Source: Devosia sp. (GTDB lineage: Bacteria; Pseudomonadota; Alphaproteobacteria; Rhizobiales; Devosiaceae). From it: DNA of 64,000 bases. The stretch lies in assembly GCF_028290625.1 (NCBI RefSeq), contig NZ_JAQGJM010000022.1:62001-126000 (forward strand). The letters run 5' to 3'. The notes under the pieces were generated by a model. The model had not been told where the DNA came from, did not search any database, and saw only the letters and a program-made list of their open reading frames with translations. The position numbers and the translations under genes were made by a program. Of this stretch, positions 8,184 through 17,178 are shown in pieces. Position 1 is the stretch's first letter. The number at the start of each line of letters is the position of its first letter.

Positions 8184-9538
8184 GACACCCTCCGCGCTGC
8201 CGAGCGGTTATAGCTATTGCCCGCATAATGGATGCGGAACGAGCGCGGATTGTATGCGTCGCCCAGCCCCGAATGCAGGACCAGATCGTCCGGCAGATCC
8301 CAGCGCACATGATCCTCGGCCCAGATATCGGCCTTGACCGACCGCGTCGCCGCCCCCTTGGTCAGCACCACGGCCGAAGACACATCAACCCGGCTCGGAA
8401 CCCACTGCCCCAGCATCGCGGCAAACAGCACTTCCACCGCCCGCCGTCCCATGGCCGGAGGCGAATCCATCGCCGCCAGCGGCACGCCATGGCGAATGGC
8501 CAGCTTATAAGCCAGGTTCAGATCGCCCCCGGTATGCGGCGGAATCTTCCCGCGCGACACGCCGCTCTCAATAAACGCCTGCAGCGATCCAACCCCCTGC
8601 AACCCGCTATCGCACCACACACCATCGATCGACGTGCCTGCGCGCAAATGCTCCCGCACCACATCGCGGCCCGTCTCCCGCAGCCATCGCGTCCACGCCA
8701 CCGGCAGCAAATCCAGTTCCGGAAAGCCGGCAAACACTGCCCGCGCTGCCGCCAGCCGGTCTTGGGCCGGCTCCGCCTCGGGCTCGCCCGCCAGCAGCAG
8801 AATGCGGCCCTTTCCCTTCAGCCGCTCCGCCAGCCACAGCGCCGTCACCTGCCCGATGGCTCGGTCATCAGTATTGACAAAACTGGTATGGGGCGCCGCC
8901 GCAGCGACCCCGCGGTCCACCAGCACCACGGCGATCCCCGCCGCCATCGCCCGCTCCAGCGCCGGCACCATCGCATCTGGCGCTGCCGCGCTCACCAGCA
9001 GCCCATCAACGCCCTGCGCCACCATGGCGTCGATATCGCGCGCCTGCTGCGCCCCATCGTCGCCCGCGTGCTTGACCGTCAGGCGATGCACCGCACCGCC
9101 GAGCCGCGAGACGGCGAATTCCACGCTGTGCACCAGCGCCACCCGCCACGGATTGGCCATCGACGCATTGGAAAACCCGATGCGGAACCGCCCGCTCGCC
9201 CGCCTGACCGGTGGCGGCGACAGCACAATCGGCCCGGCATAAAGCCCTTGGCTCCCCCGCTCAGCCACGATGCTGCGCACCGGCCGCGCCTCGAGGCCCA
9301 TCCAGTGCTGCGCCGCCGGTCCCGGCGCGAATGCCGCCGCGGCCGGCCCCAGGCTCAGCCACCCACGTTCACGCCGCACCAGCCCCGCCGCTTCAAGCGT
9401 CAGCGCAATTCGATGCAGACTCGCCCGGGCCAGCCCACATTCGGCCATCAACACACTCAGCGCCGCCCGCCCGTTGTGCCGGCTCAATGCCAGTAGCAGC
9501 GCAATCGCCCCATCCACCCCATTTTGCCGCGCGCCCAT
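8180..9538 (-). CDS. Regulator fusing an IclR-like HTH to a periplasmic-binding-protein domain
   Basis: A 452-residue protein without a signal peptide. Residues 1-70 form an IclR-like winged helix-turn-helix (ALSVLMAECGLARASLHRIALTLEAAGLVRRERG). From about residue 118 a type 1 binding-protein fold begins with RIGFSNASMANPWRVALV, then VVLVDRGVAAA and IDGVWCDSGLQGVGSLQAF. These match FSNAGVNNPWRVVGF, VIVFDRGV and IDAVWMDAGATAVAAIEAF in the transport binding protein encoded upstream. A C-terminal tail of about 50 residues is unassigned. The arrangement parallels LacI proteins but with a different DNA-binding domain. The likely role is to sense in the cytoplasm the sugar carried by the adjacent importer. 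Confidence 0.8.
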   Translation of the reverse strand: MGARQNGVDGAIALLLALSRHNGRAALSVLMAECGLARASLHRIALTLEAAGLVRRERGWLSLGPAAAAFAPGPAAQHWMGLEARPVRSIVAERGSQGLYAGPIVLSPPPVRRASGRFRIGFSNASMANPWRVALVHSVEFAVSRLGGAVHRLTVKHAGDDGAQQARDIDAMVAQGVDGLLVSAAAPDAMVPALERAMAAGIAVVLVDRGVAAAAPHTSFVNTDDRAIGQVTALWLAERLKGKGRILLLAGEPEAEPAQDRLAAARAVFAGFPELDLLPVAWTRWLRETGRDVVREHLRAGTSIDGVWCDSGLQGVGSLQAFIESGVSRGKIPPHTGGDLNLAYKLAIRHGVPLAAMDSPPAMGRRAVEVLFAAMLGQWVPSRVDVSSAVVLTKGAATRSVKADIWAEDHVRWDLPDDLVLHSGLGDAYNPRSFRIHYAGNSYNRSAARRVS

Positions 9539-9816
9539 AATACCCTCCCCACCGCCGCAGTCGGCCGCGCGAAAGCCCGTGAGTCAAGCCATGCGTCTCA
9601 AATCCCGGATTTTCGTCGCGCACTGGTGGGACCGGCGCTCGCCCACCGCAAACAAAATGTCAATAATCGGGTTGCCGCCCGTCCAGCGCCCGGTGTAACC
9701 TTCACTCACGCCTCCTGGCGCAGCTATTGGTCATCACCACCTCATTCATCGCCGGTCCAGCCGTTCCAGACCTCCCTCTGGCCGCGAGCGTCCGGCGCTT
9801 CGCAAAGGAAATTACC

Positions 9817-10785
9817 ATGAAAACCGTCCGGCTCGGCCGCACTGGCCTCGAAGTCAGCCGCATCTGCTTTGGCTGCATGTCCTTTGGCAAGGTTACCGAG
9901 GAGCGCCCCTGGGTGCTCGGCCTCGATGACGCTCGCCAACTGTTCCAGCGCGCCTGGAACGAGGGCATCAACTTCTTCGACACCGCCAATGTCTATGCCC
10001 AGGGCACCAGCGAGGAAATCACCGGCGCCCTGATCAAGGAACTGGCGCCACGCCAGGAGGTCATTCTGGCCACCAAGGTGTTCGGCCGCATGCGTCCGGG
10101 CCCCAATGGCCAAGGCCTGTCGCGCGGCGCCATCATGGCCGAAATCGACAATAGCCTGCGCCGCCTCGGCACCGATTACGTCGATCTCTACCAGATCCAC
10201 CGCTTCGACCCCGTGACCCCGGTCGAGGAAACCATGGAAGCCCTCAACGATATCGTGCGCGCCGGCAAGGCCCGCTATATCGGCGCCTCCTCCATGTATG
10301 CCTGGCAGTTCGCCAAGTTGCAGAACGCTGCCGAGCACCATGGCTGGACCAAATTCGTCTCCATGCAGGACCAGCTCAGCCTAGTCTATCGCGAGGAACA
10401 GCGCGAAATGCTCCCGCTCTGCCGCGATCAAGGCATAGCCGTGCTGCCCTGGAGCCCGCTGGGCGGCGGCAAGGTCACCCGGCCCTGGGGCACCGAGACC
10501 AAGCGCGCCACCACCGACCGCTACAACAAGTCGATGTATGACAAGGACGACACCAAGCCTATCGTCGATGCGGTCGAAGCCGTCGCCAAAGCCCGCAATG
10601 TGCCCATGGCGCAGGTCGCCATGGCCTGGGTTCTGGCCCAGCCCGATGTCACCTCGCCCATCGTCGGTGTCAGCAAGATGAGCCATTTGGAAGACGCCGT
10701 GGCCTCGGTTGGCCTGGTGCTGACCAGCGATGAAATCGCCAAGCTCGAAGCCCCCTACAAGCCCTTGGTCGTCACCGGCTTCTAG
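9817..10785 (+). CDS. Aldo/keto reductase
   Basis: The ATG at 9817 follows AAGGAAATTACC, and the protein begins MKTVRLGRTGLEVSRICFG, the standard start of the family, so the longer ORF is not used. It has 322 residues. The catalytic tetrad is visible: Asp in NFFDTANVY, Tyr in the same segment, Lys in LATKVFG and His in YQIHRFD. It would reduce or oxidise a carbonyl or sugar with NADP(H) in the cytoplasm. An SDR gene follows in the same direction after about 50 bases, so the two may form a small operon for the metabolism of a sugar. Confidence 0.9.
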   Translation: MKTVRLGRTGLEVSRICFGCMSFGKVTEERPWVLGLDDARQLFQRAWNEGINFFDTANVYAQGTSEEITGALIKELAPRQEVILATKVFGRMRPGPNGQGLSRGAIMAEIDNSLRRLGTDYVDLYQIHRFDPVTPVEETMEALNDIVRAGKARYIGASSMYAWQFAKLQNAAEHHGWTKFVSMQDQLSLVYREEQREMLPLCRDQGIAVLPWSPLGGGKVTRPWGTETKRATTDRYNKSMYDKDDTKPIVDAVEAVAKARNVPMAQVAMAWVLAQPDVTSPIVGVSKMSHLEDAVASVGLVLTSDEIAKLEAPYKPLVVTGF

Positions 10786-10790
10786 GCTTT

Positions 10791-10818
10791 AGTGGGCCGG
10801 ACGAGTCCGGCCCTCACT
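10791..10818 (+). other. Intergenic hairpin between the reductase genes
   Basis: AGTGGGCCGGAC, a GAG loop and TCCGGCCCTCACT form a nearly perfect stem in the short gap between the aldo/keto reductase and SDR genes. There is no following U-run, so it may be an mRNA-processing or stabilising hairpin or a weak attenuator instead of a full terminator. Confidence 0.45.
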
Positions 10819-10836
10819 CCATCACAAGGCAGTCCC

Positions 10837-11613
10837 ATGACCACGCTCACCATTCCAGATCTCGCCGGCAAGGCCGTGCTCATCACCGGCGCCTCGACCG
10901 GCATCGGCGCCGCCCTGGCCAAGGGCTTCGCGGCGCAGGGCGCCCTGGTCGGCCTACATTACAATTCCAGCGGCGACGCCGCGCAGGCCGTGGCCAAGGA
11001 TATCGAAGCCGCCGGCGGCAAGGTCGTCCTCATCAAGGCCGACGCCAATCATTCCAAGGAAATGGCCTGCGCCGTCGACGAAACCGCGCAAAAATTCGGC
11101 CGTCTCGATGGCTTGATCAACAATGCCGGCGGCATGGTCGCCCGCGTCAAATATGAGGACATGACCGACGCGCATTACGACGCGGTGATGGACCTCAATG
11201 GCCGCTCGGTGCTGGCCGCCTGCACCGCCGCCATTCCCCACCTGAAGCGCCAGAATGGCGGCTTCATCATCAACACCACCTCGATTGCCGCCCGCAATGG
11301 CGCCAGCAACGGCGCAGGCATCTATGGCTCATCGAAAGCCTTCGTCTCCAACGTCACCCGCGGCATGGCCAAAGAGCTGATAGCCTTCGGCATTCGCGTC
11401 AATGCGGTAGCGCCCGGGGTCATCGATACGCCATTCCACGAACGCTACTCCACGGAAGCCCAGATGCAGGCCATGCTGGCCACCATTCCGCAGGGCCGTG
11501 TCGGCACCGCCGAGGATTGCCTGGGCACGTTCCTGTTCCTGGCCTCCGCGGCCTTGTCCGGCTACATCATCGGCCAGACCATCGAGGTCAATGGCGGCCA
11601 GTTGATGCCGTAA
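10837..11613 (+). CDS. SDR family NAD(P)-dependent oxidoreductase
   Basis: The ATG at 10837 gives a 258-residue classical short-chain dehydrogenase. The cofactor motif TGASTGIGAAL lies near the N terminus, NNAGG marks the structural Asn region, and the active site is built from Ser in NTTSIAAR and the YGSSK motif (Tyr and Lys). VAPGVIDTPFH and IIGQTIEVNGGQLMP complete the family pattern. It probably oxidises a sugar or alcohol. The substrate cannot be assigned. Confidence 0.92.
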   Translation: MTTLTIPDLAGKAVLITGASTGIGAALAKGFAAQGALVGLHYNSSGDAAQAVAKDIEAAGGKVVLIKADANHSKEMACAVDETAQKFGRLDGLINNAGGMVARVKYEDMTDAHYDAVMDLNGRSVLAACTAAIPHLKRQNGGFIINTTSIAARNGASNGAGIYGSSKAFVSNVTRGMAKELIAFGIRVNAVAPGVIDTPFHERYSTEAQMQAMLATIPQGRVGTAEDCLGTFLFLASAALSGYIIGQTIEVNGGQLMP

Positions 11614-11729
11614 CGGCAGCGGCGTTGGCCTATAGCACTATCGGCTAGGTCTGCGACCGCGCAATTCTTGCTACGCTCCCGCGTCGGGAATTGACCTGAC
11701 CGCCGACGCGAGCCTTGGAAATATTGTTG

Positions 11730-12362
11730 ATGCTTTTCGACGCCACCGCCCTCTCCGCCTATCTCGAAATCATCACCATCAATATCGTGCTCTCCGGCGA
11801 CAATGTCGTCGTCATCGGCATGGCGGCGGCGACGCTGGCGCCTGAATTGCGCGCCAAGGCGATCCTGGCCGGCATTGCCGCCGCCACCGTCATCCGCATC
11901 GGTTTCGCGCTGCTGGCAACCCAATTGCTCGCCATCCCCGGCCTGCAGCTCGTCGGCGGCCTGCTGCTGCTCTGGGTCTGCTGGAAGATGTACGAGGAAC
12001 TGCGCGCGCAGGACCGGGCCGACCACCCGACAGCCGACGAAATCGCCCATCTCCCGCGCAAGACCCTGCGCCAGGCCGTCACCCAGATCATCGTCGCCGA
12101 TGTGTCGATGTCGCTCGACAACGTGCTGGCCGTCGCCGGCGCCGCCAAGCACAACATCACTGCCCTCGTGTTTGGCCTGGTGCTGTCGGTGGTGCTGATG
12201 GGCGTGGCCGCCAGCCTCCTCGCCCGCATCCTCGACCGCTATCGCTGGATCGCCTGGATCGGCCTGTTGATCATCGTCTACGTCGCCGTCACCATGTTGT
12301 ACGAAGGCGCCGACCAGTTGATGGGGCATACGCTGCCAAACATTCCATTACTGAAGGGGTAG
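11730..12362 (+). CDS. TerC family (YjbE-type) integral membrane protein
   Basis: About 210 residues with seven or so hydrophobic segments. It has the two TerC hallmarks with acidic residues within membrane helices: IVLSGDNVVVIGMAA near the N terminus and VADVSMSLDNVLAVAGAA in the middle. TerC relatives are linked to tellurite resistance and, in the YceF/MeeF and Alx branches, to manganese handling and metalation of exported proteins. The track offers a TTG start 15 bases upstream; the ATG at 11730 is preferred. It stands alone between an SDR gene and an intergenic palindrome. Confidence 0.9.
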   Translation: MLFDATALSAYLEIITINIVLSGDNVVVIGMAAATLAPELRAKAILAGIAAATVIRIGFALLATQLLAIPGLQLVGGLLLLWVCWKMYEELRAQDRADHPTADEIAHLPRKTLRQAVTQIIVADVSMSLDNVLAVAGAAKHNITALVFGLVLSVVLMGVAASLLARILDRYRWIAWIGLLIIVYVAVTMLYEGADQLMGHTLPNIPLLKG

Positions 12363-12423
12363 GCGTTCTGCTTTCAATGGTTCGCGCGGTTCATCGCGTC
12401 CAGCATCTGTCTCGATCCATTCC

Positions 12424-12521
12424 ACCCACCGCCCTTCCCGCGGGCTTGACCCGCGGGCCTCCATCGGCACGGTACAAGCGGCCAACGGCCCGCGGGTCAA
12501 GCCCGCGGGAAGAACGGTGGG
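12424..12521. repeat. Intergenic inverted repeat with GC-rich arms
   Basis: Two arms of about 35 bases contain CCCGCGGGCTTGACCCGCGGG and its complement, separated by roughly 27 bases. Each arm is itself partly self-complementary. It lies between the convergent TerC and GNAT genes. It resembles the palindromic repeats scattered through Hyphomicrobiales chromosomes and could serve as a bidirectional transcription end or mRNA stabiliser. Confidence 0.8.
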
Positions 12522-12554
12522 GAGAGATATGCATCTATTGAGAGAGCGGGCTGC

Positions 12555-13025
12555 CTATCCCCTGAGCATCCCCGCATAAACCCCCGGCTTGGACTTCGGG
12601 ATATCCATGGCATCGAGCCGCTTCTGGTAGAACGCCACCGGACCGGGATCCCCGATCACGGCGTAGCCGTAACCGGCCTCGCGCATACCCTTGAGCGTGG
12701 CAATCAGCAGCGCCTCGCCAATGCCCTGGCCCCGCTCGGCCTCATCCACCCCGGTGGGGCCGAAAAATCCCTTGGCGGTGGTATCGTGGCAGGCAAAACC
12801 CAGCATCTTGCCGTCGCGCACCGCGATCCACACCGTGATCGGCGCCAGCGCCAACCCGCGCGTTGCCTCCGATACCCAGGTCGGTCCGAAATGTTCCGCG
12901 ATCCACGCCAGTACCACATGCGCCTCGGGGGCGATCGCGCGACGCACCACAATGCCGGCGGCGGCAACCCGCGCTTCGGCTTCGAACACGGGCAGGTCGT
13001 AAAGGCGGACCAGAAGGTCAGTCAC
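12555..13025 (-). CDS. GNAT family N-acetyltransferase
   Basis: A 156-residue GNAT protein. The acetyl-CoA binding segment is GVDEAERGQGIGEALLIATL, matching the R/Q-x-x-G-x-G/A pattern, and GYGYAVIGDPGPVAFYQKRL forms the late strand and helix. It starts with GTG behind a good AGGAG and only 17 bases after the stop of the ABC ATPase gene, so it is probably the last gene of the oligopeptide-type transporter operon. The acceptor may be an amino sugar or amine imported by that system, but this is only suggested by position. Confidence 0.85.
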   Translation of the reverse strand: MTDLLVRLYDLPVFEAEARVAAAGIVVRRAIAPEAHVVLAWIAEHFGPTWVSEATRGLALAPITVWIAVRDGKMLGFACHDTTAKGFFGPTGVDEAERGQGIGEALLIATLKGMREAGYGYAVIGDPGPVAFYQKRLDAMDIPKSKPGVYAGMLRG

Positions 13026-13042
13026 GTCAGGCTCCTATAATT

Positions 13043-14034
13043 TCAAATATGGTGGCAACGCACGCTATGCGACGCGCCGACAAAGACTGGATCGGGCATC
13101 ACCTGCTTGCAGATGGCAGTGACGCGCGGGCAACGCGACACGAACGGGCAGCCCTGGCTTTTGTTGGTCCACAGCGGAATATCCGTCGCCCGGCGTGTCC
13201 GCGTGGTCGAAATCTTGCGCGCCGGATTGGGCACCGCCTCGATCAGCAGCTGCGTATAGGGATGCTGCGGCCGCCCGGTAATCTCCTCGCTCGGCCCCTG
13301 CTCCACCAGATGCCCGGCATAGAGCACCGCCGTGTCCTCGGCAAAATAGCGCGCCGTGGCGATATCATGGGTGATGTAGAGCGCGGCGAGGTTACGTTGC
13401 ACCTTCATGTCTTCCAGCAGGTTCAAAATCCCCAGCCGCACGGACACGTCGAGCATCGAGGTCGGCTCGTCCGCCAGCAGCACCACCGGCTGTACCGACA
13501 GCGCCCGCGCAATGGCTACGCGCTGCCGCTGCCCGCCCGACAGTTCATGTGGCCGTCGCGCCAGGTAATCGGCAGCGGGCTTCAGTCCAACCCGGTCCAG
13601 CAGCCCCAGCATTTCCGCATTCACCGCCGCGCCGCGCAAATCGGGCCGATGCAACCGTATCGGCCGCTCCAGATGATAGCCGACGGTTTGCACGGGGTTG
13701 AGCGAGCCAAACGGGTCCTGGAACACCATCTGCACGTCGGACCGGTATTGATCCAGCCGCCGCCCCTTGAACGCCGAAATGTCCTCGCCCTCGAAGGTGA
13801 TCTTGCCCTTCTGCGGCGAATACACCCGCGCCAGCATGCGCGCACAGGTGCTCTTGCCCGAGCCCGACTCGCCAACCAGCGCCAGCGCCCGCCCGCTCAC
13901 TAGCTTCAGCGACACGCCCGACAGCGCCCGCAACACCACCTGCCCGAAGAACGCGCCACCCAGCACGAATTCGGCGGTGACATTGTGCATTTCGATCACG
14001 GTTCGGCCGGCCGGCATCACCGGCGTGTCCAATT

Positions 14035-14053
<19 letters not shown>
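13043..14053 (-). CDS. Oligopeptide/oligosaccharide ABC transporter ATP-binding protein (DppF-like)
   Basis: The ATG at 14053 gives about 336 residues. The longer ORF start is not needed and would overlap the previous gene further. The protein shows Walker A GESGSGKST, signature LSGGQRQR and Walker B VLLADEPTSMLD. It ends with the family-typical cysteine region CPFVSRCPRVTAICKQ, which in related ATPases of this family binds an Fe-S cluster. It overlaps the DppD-like gene upstream by 19 bases. It pairs with that ATPase to drive import. Confidence 0.93.
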
Positions 14054-14992
<939 letters not shown>

Positions 14993-15003
<11 letters not shown>

Positions 15004-16024
15004 CGACGGACCTTCCCCGGCGCTTGAGGAATTTTTTGATCCGGCCGCTCAGCCGCGCGGCGCGCAATTGCGGGCTGGTGATCTCGTCGACGCCGAAATT
15101 GATCAGCACCAAAGCCGCACCGGTCACCATGATCGCCACTGCCGGCGGCCACACTTCCCACCATGCCCCGGTCTGCAGCGACTGCGACCGCTGCGCCCAA
15201 TACAGCATCGTCCCCCAGGTCACCGAGCTCGGACTGCCCAGCCCGATGAACTCCAGCGCCGCTTCCGCCAAAATCCCATAGATCGTCGCCAGCACGGCGC
15301 CACCGACCACGAACGAACTCATATTCGGCAAGATCTCGCGCACGATAATGCGCCACTTTTTCTCGCCCATCAGCTCGGCTGCCAGCACGAATTCCCGGCT
15401 CTTGATCGACAGTGTCTGCGTGCGGATCGTGCGCGCGCTCCAGCCCCAGCCGGTAAAGGCCAAAACCAGGCCGATAATTGTCGGGCTTGCCTCCTCGACA
15501 AAGGAGGCCAGCACAATGATCAGCGGCAGCGCCGGCAGCACCAGCGCCACATTGACGAAAAAGGTCAGCACCTCGTCGACCTTGCCGCCGAAATAGCCGG
15601 CCGAAATCCCCACGCCCAGCCCGATCAGCGTCGCGCTGATGCCGGCGATGAACCCCACGGTCAGGCTGGTCCGTCCGCCCTCCAGCAGCTGGCTAAAAAT
15701 GTCCTTGCCCTGCCGCGAAGTGCCCAGAAAGTGCTCCACCCCCGGCTGCACATGCGGCTTGCCCGCCCGCCGATAGGGATCATAGGGCGACAGCAGCGGC
15801 GCCAAAGCCGCCATCACCACGAACACCGTCAGGATGATCAGCCCCGCCACGCCCTTGCCATTGGTCAGGAAGGTCTGCACTCCAGAGGGAAACCGCCGCA
15901 AGAATCCCGGTCGCCGCCTGATCTTGAGCTCGCCCATCAACGCATCCAGCGTCGGCGCCGGATTACCGTTGGTCGCGCTCACCGATATGGCGACGAACGC
16001 CCCGTTTTCGGTCAATTCGCTCAT
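14993..16024 (-). CDS. Oligopeptide-type ABC transporter permease (DppC-like)
   Basis: A 343-residue inner-membrane permease. A cytoplasmic N-terminal stretch of about 45 residues precedes the first membrane helix (GVAGLIILTVFVVMAALAPL). The EAA-type coupling loop ELMGEKKWRIIVREILPNM is visible near residue 215. It starts one base after the DppB-like stop codon and ends inside the DppD-like gene. Confidence 0.94.
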
Positions 16025-16025
16025 G

Positions 16026-17009
16026 CTAATGCCCTCCCGACGTGCGCAGGCGCGGATCGAAGATGACGTTGAGCACGTCTGAAATCAGGTTGGCGATCAG
16101 CACGCTACAGGTGAGCAGCGTCAGCTGCGCCTGGATGAAGGTGTAATCACGCGACTCGATGGCATTGAGGGTGAACTTGCCCAGCCCCGGATAGTTGAAC
16201 ACCACCTCGGAAATGAACGCCCCACCGAACACGAACCCCACCGACAGGGCCAGCGAGGTGATCTGCGGTAGGATGGCGTTGCGCGCCACATAGCGATAGC
16301 GCACCCGCCGGTCCGACAGCCCCTTGGCCTTGGCCAGCACCACGAAGTCTTCGTTGAGGAGATTGATCATGGTGTTGCGCATGCCCAGGTGCCACGAGCC
16401 GAAATTGACCAGTACGATGGACAGCACCGGCAGCACGGCGTGCCACGAGATGCTGACCGCGCTCTCCCAATTCCACCCCGGTACCAGGTTGATGTCATGC
16501 GCCCGGCCCAGCGGAAACACCGCCCATTCCAGCGCAAACGCATACCACAGCAGCAGCGCCACCACGGCCGGGGTGAAGGCATTCATCATCACATTGATGG
16601 GCGTGAACACGCTGTCGAAGAACCCGCCGCGATGCCAGGCCGAATAGATACCCATCACCAACCCGATGCCAAGCGACAGGAAGGTCGCGACGCCAACGAG
16701 GAACAGCGTCCACCCCGCGGCGTAAAATAGGAGACTGGAAGTCGGCTCGGGAAAATTGACCGTCGAGATGCCAAAATCCAGATGCAGCAGCTTCCACAGA
16801 TATTGCCCATACTGCTCGAGCAGCGAGCCGTCATACCCGTAGGCTTTCTTCAACATCTCCATCTGGTCGGGCCGCATCTTGCCGCGCAGCGCCATGAAGA
16901 TGCGCGTCGTCGGATCACCCGGCATCCAGCGCGGCAAAAAGAAATTGAGCGTAATCGCCACCATGAAGGCCGCGAAATAGAACCCCAATCTTCGTGCTAG
17001 AAATGCCAT
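16026..17009 (-). CDS. Oligopeptide-type ABC transporter permease (DppB-like)
   Basis: A 327-residue permease beginning MAFLARRLGFYFAAFMVAITLNFFLPRWMPGDP, the standard DppB N terminus. The coupling loop is VLAKAKGLSDRRVRYRYVARNAILP. It follows the binding-protein gene after a spacer of about 170 bases that holds a large palindrome, so it may be expressed at a lower level than the binding protein. Confidence 0.94.
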   Translation of the reverse strand: MAFLARRLGFYFAAFMVAITLNFFLPRWMPGDPTTRIFMALRGKMRPDQMEMLKKAYGYDGSLLEQYGQYLWKLLHLDFGISTVNFPEPTSSLLFYAAGWTLFLVGVATFLSLGIGLVMGIYSAWHRGGFFDSVFTPINVMMNAFTPAVVALLLWYAFALEWAVFPLGRAHDINLVPGWNWESAVSISWHAVLPVLSIVLVNFGSWHLGMRNTMINLLNEDFVVLAKAKGLSDRRVRYRYVARNAILPQITSLALSVGFVFGGAFISEVVFNYPGLGKFTLNAIESRDYTFIQAQLTLLTCSVLIANLISDVLNVIFDPRLRTSGGH

Positions 17010-17044
17010 TTTGCTACCTTTGTCGGTCGCGGTTGCTGCCCGTA

Positions 17045-17164
17045 CCCCTCACCCCACCCTCTCCCCGGAGGGGCGAGGGAGCCTGTTCAGCGGCTGATCG
17101 CCGAACCTGCCACGAACTGGATCGGTCCCCTCGCCCCTCCGGGGAGAGGGATAGGGTGAGGGGA
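17045..17164. repeat. Intergenic palindrome inside the transporter operon
   Basis: The left arm CCCTCACCCCACCCTCTCC and following faces a right arm reading GGGGAGAGGGATAGGGTGAGG, and each contains a smaller CCCCGGAGGGG-type hairpin. It lies between the binding-protein and first permease genes. Such elements at this place commonly stabilise the upstream mRNA segment. The same family is seen near 62,050-62,253. Confidence 0.8.
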
Positions 17165-17178
17165 CCTTATGCGCTCGC

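Noticed and set aside
7418-9496. A 692-residue ORF on the plus strand
   Set aside because: It runs opposite two regulator genes with clear helix-turn-helix motifs and is a Pro/Arg-rich shadow.
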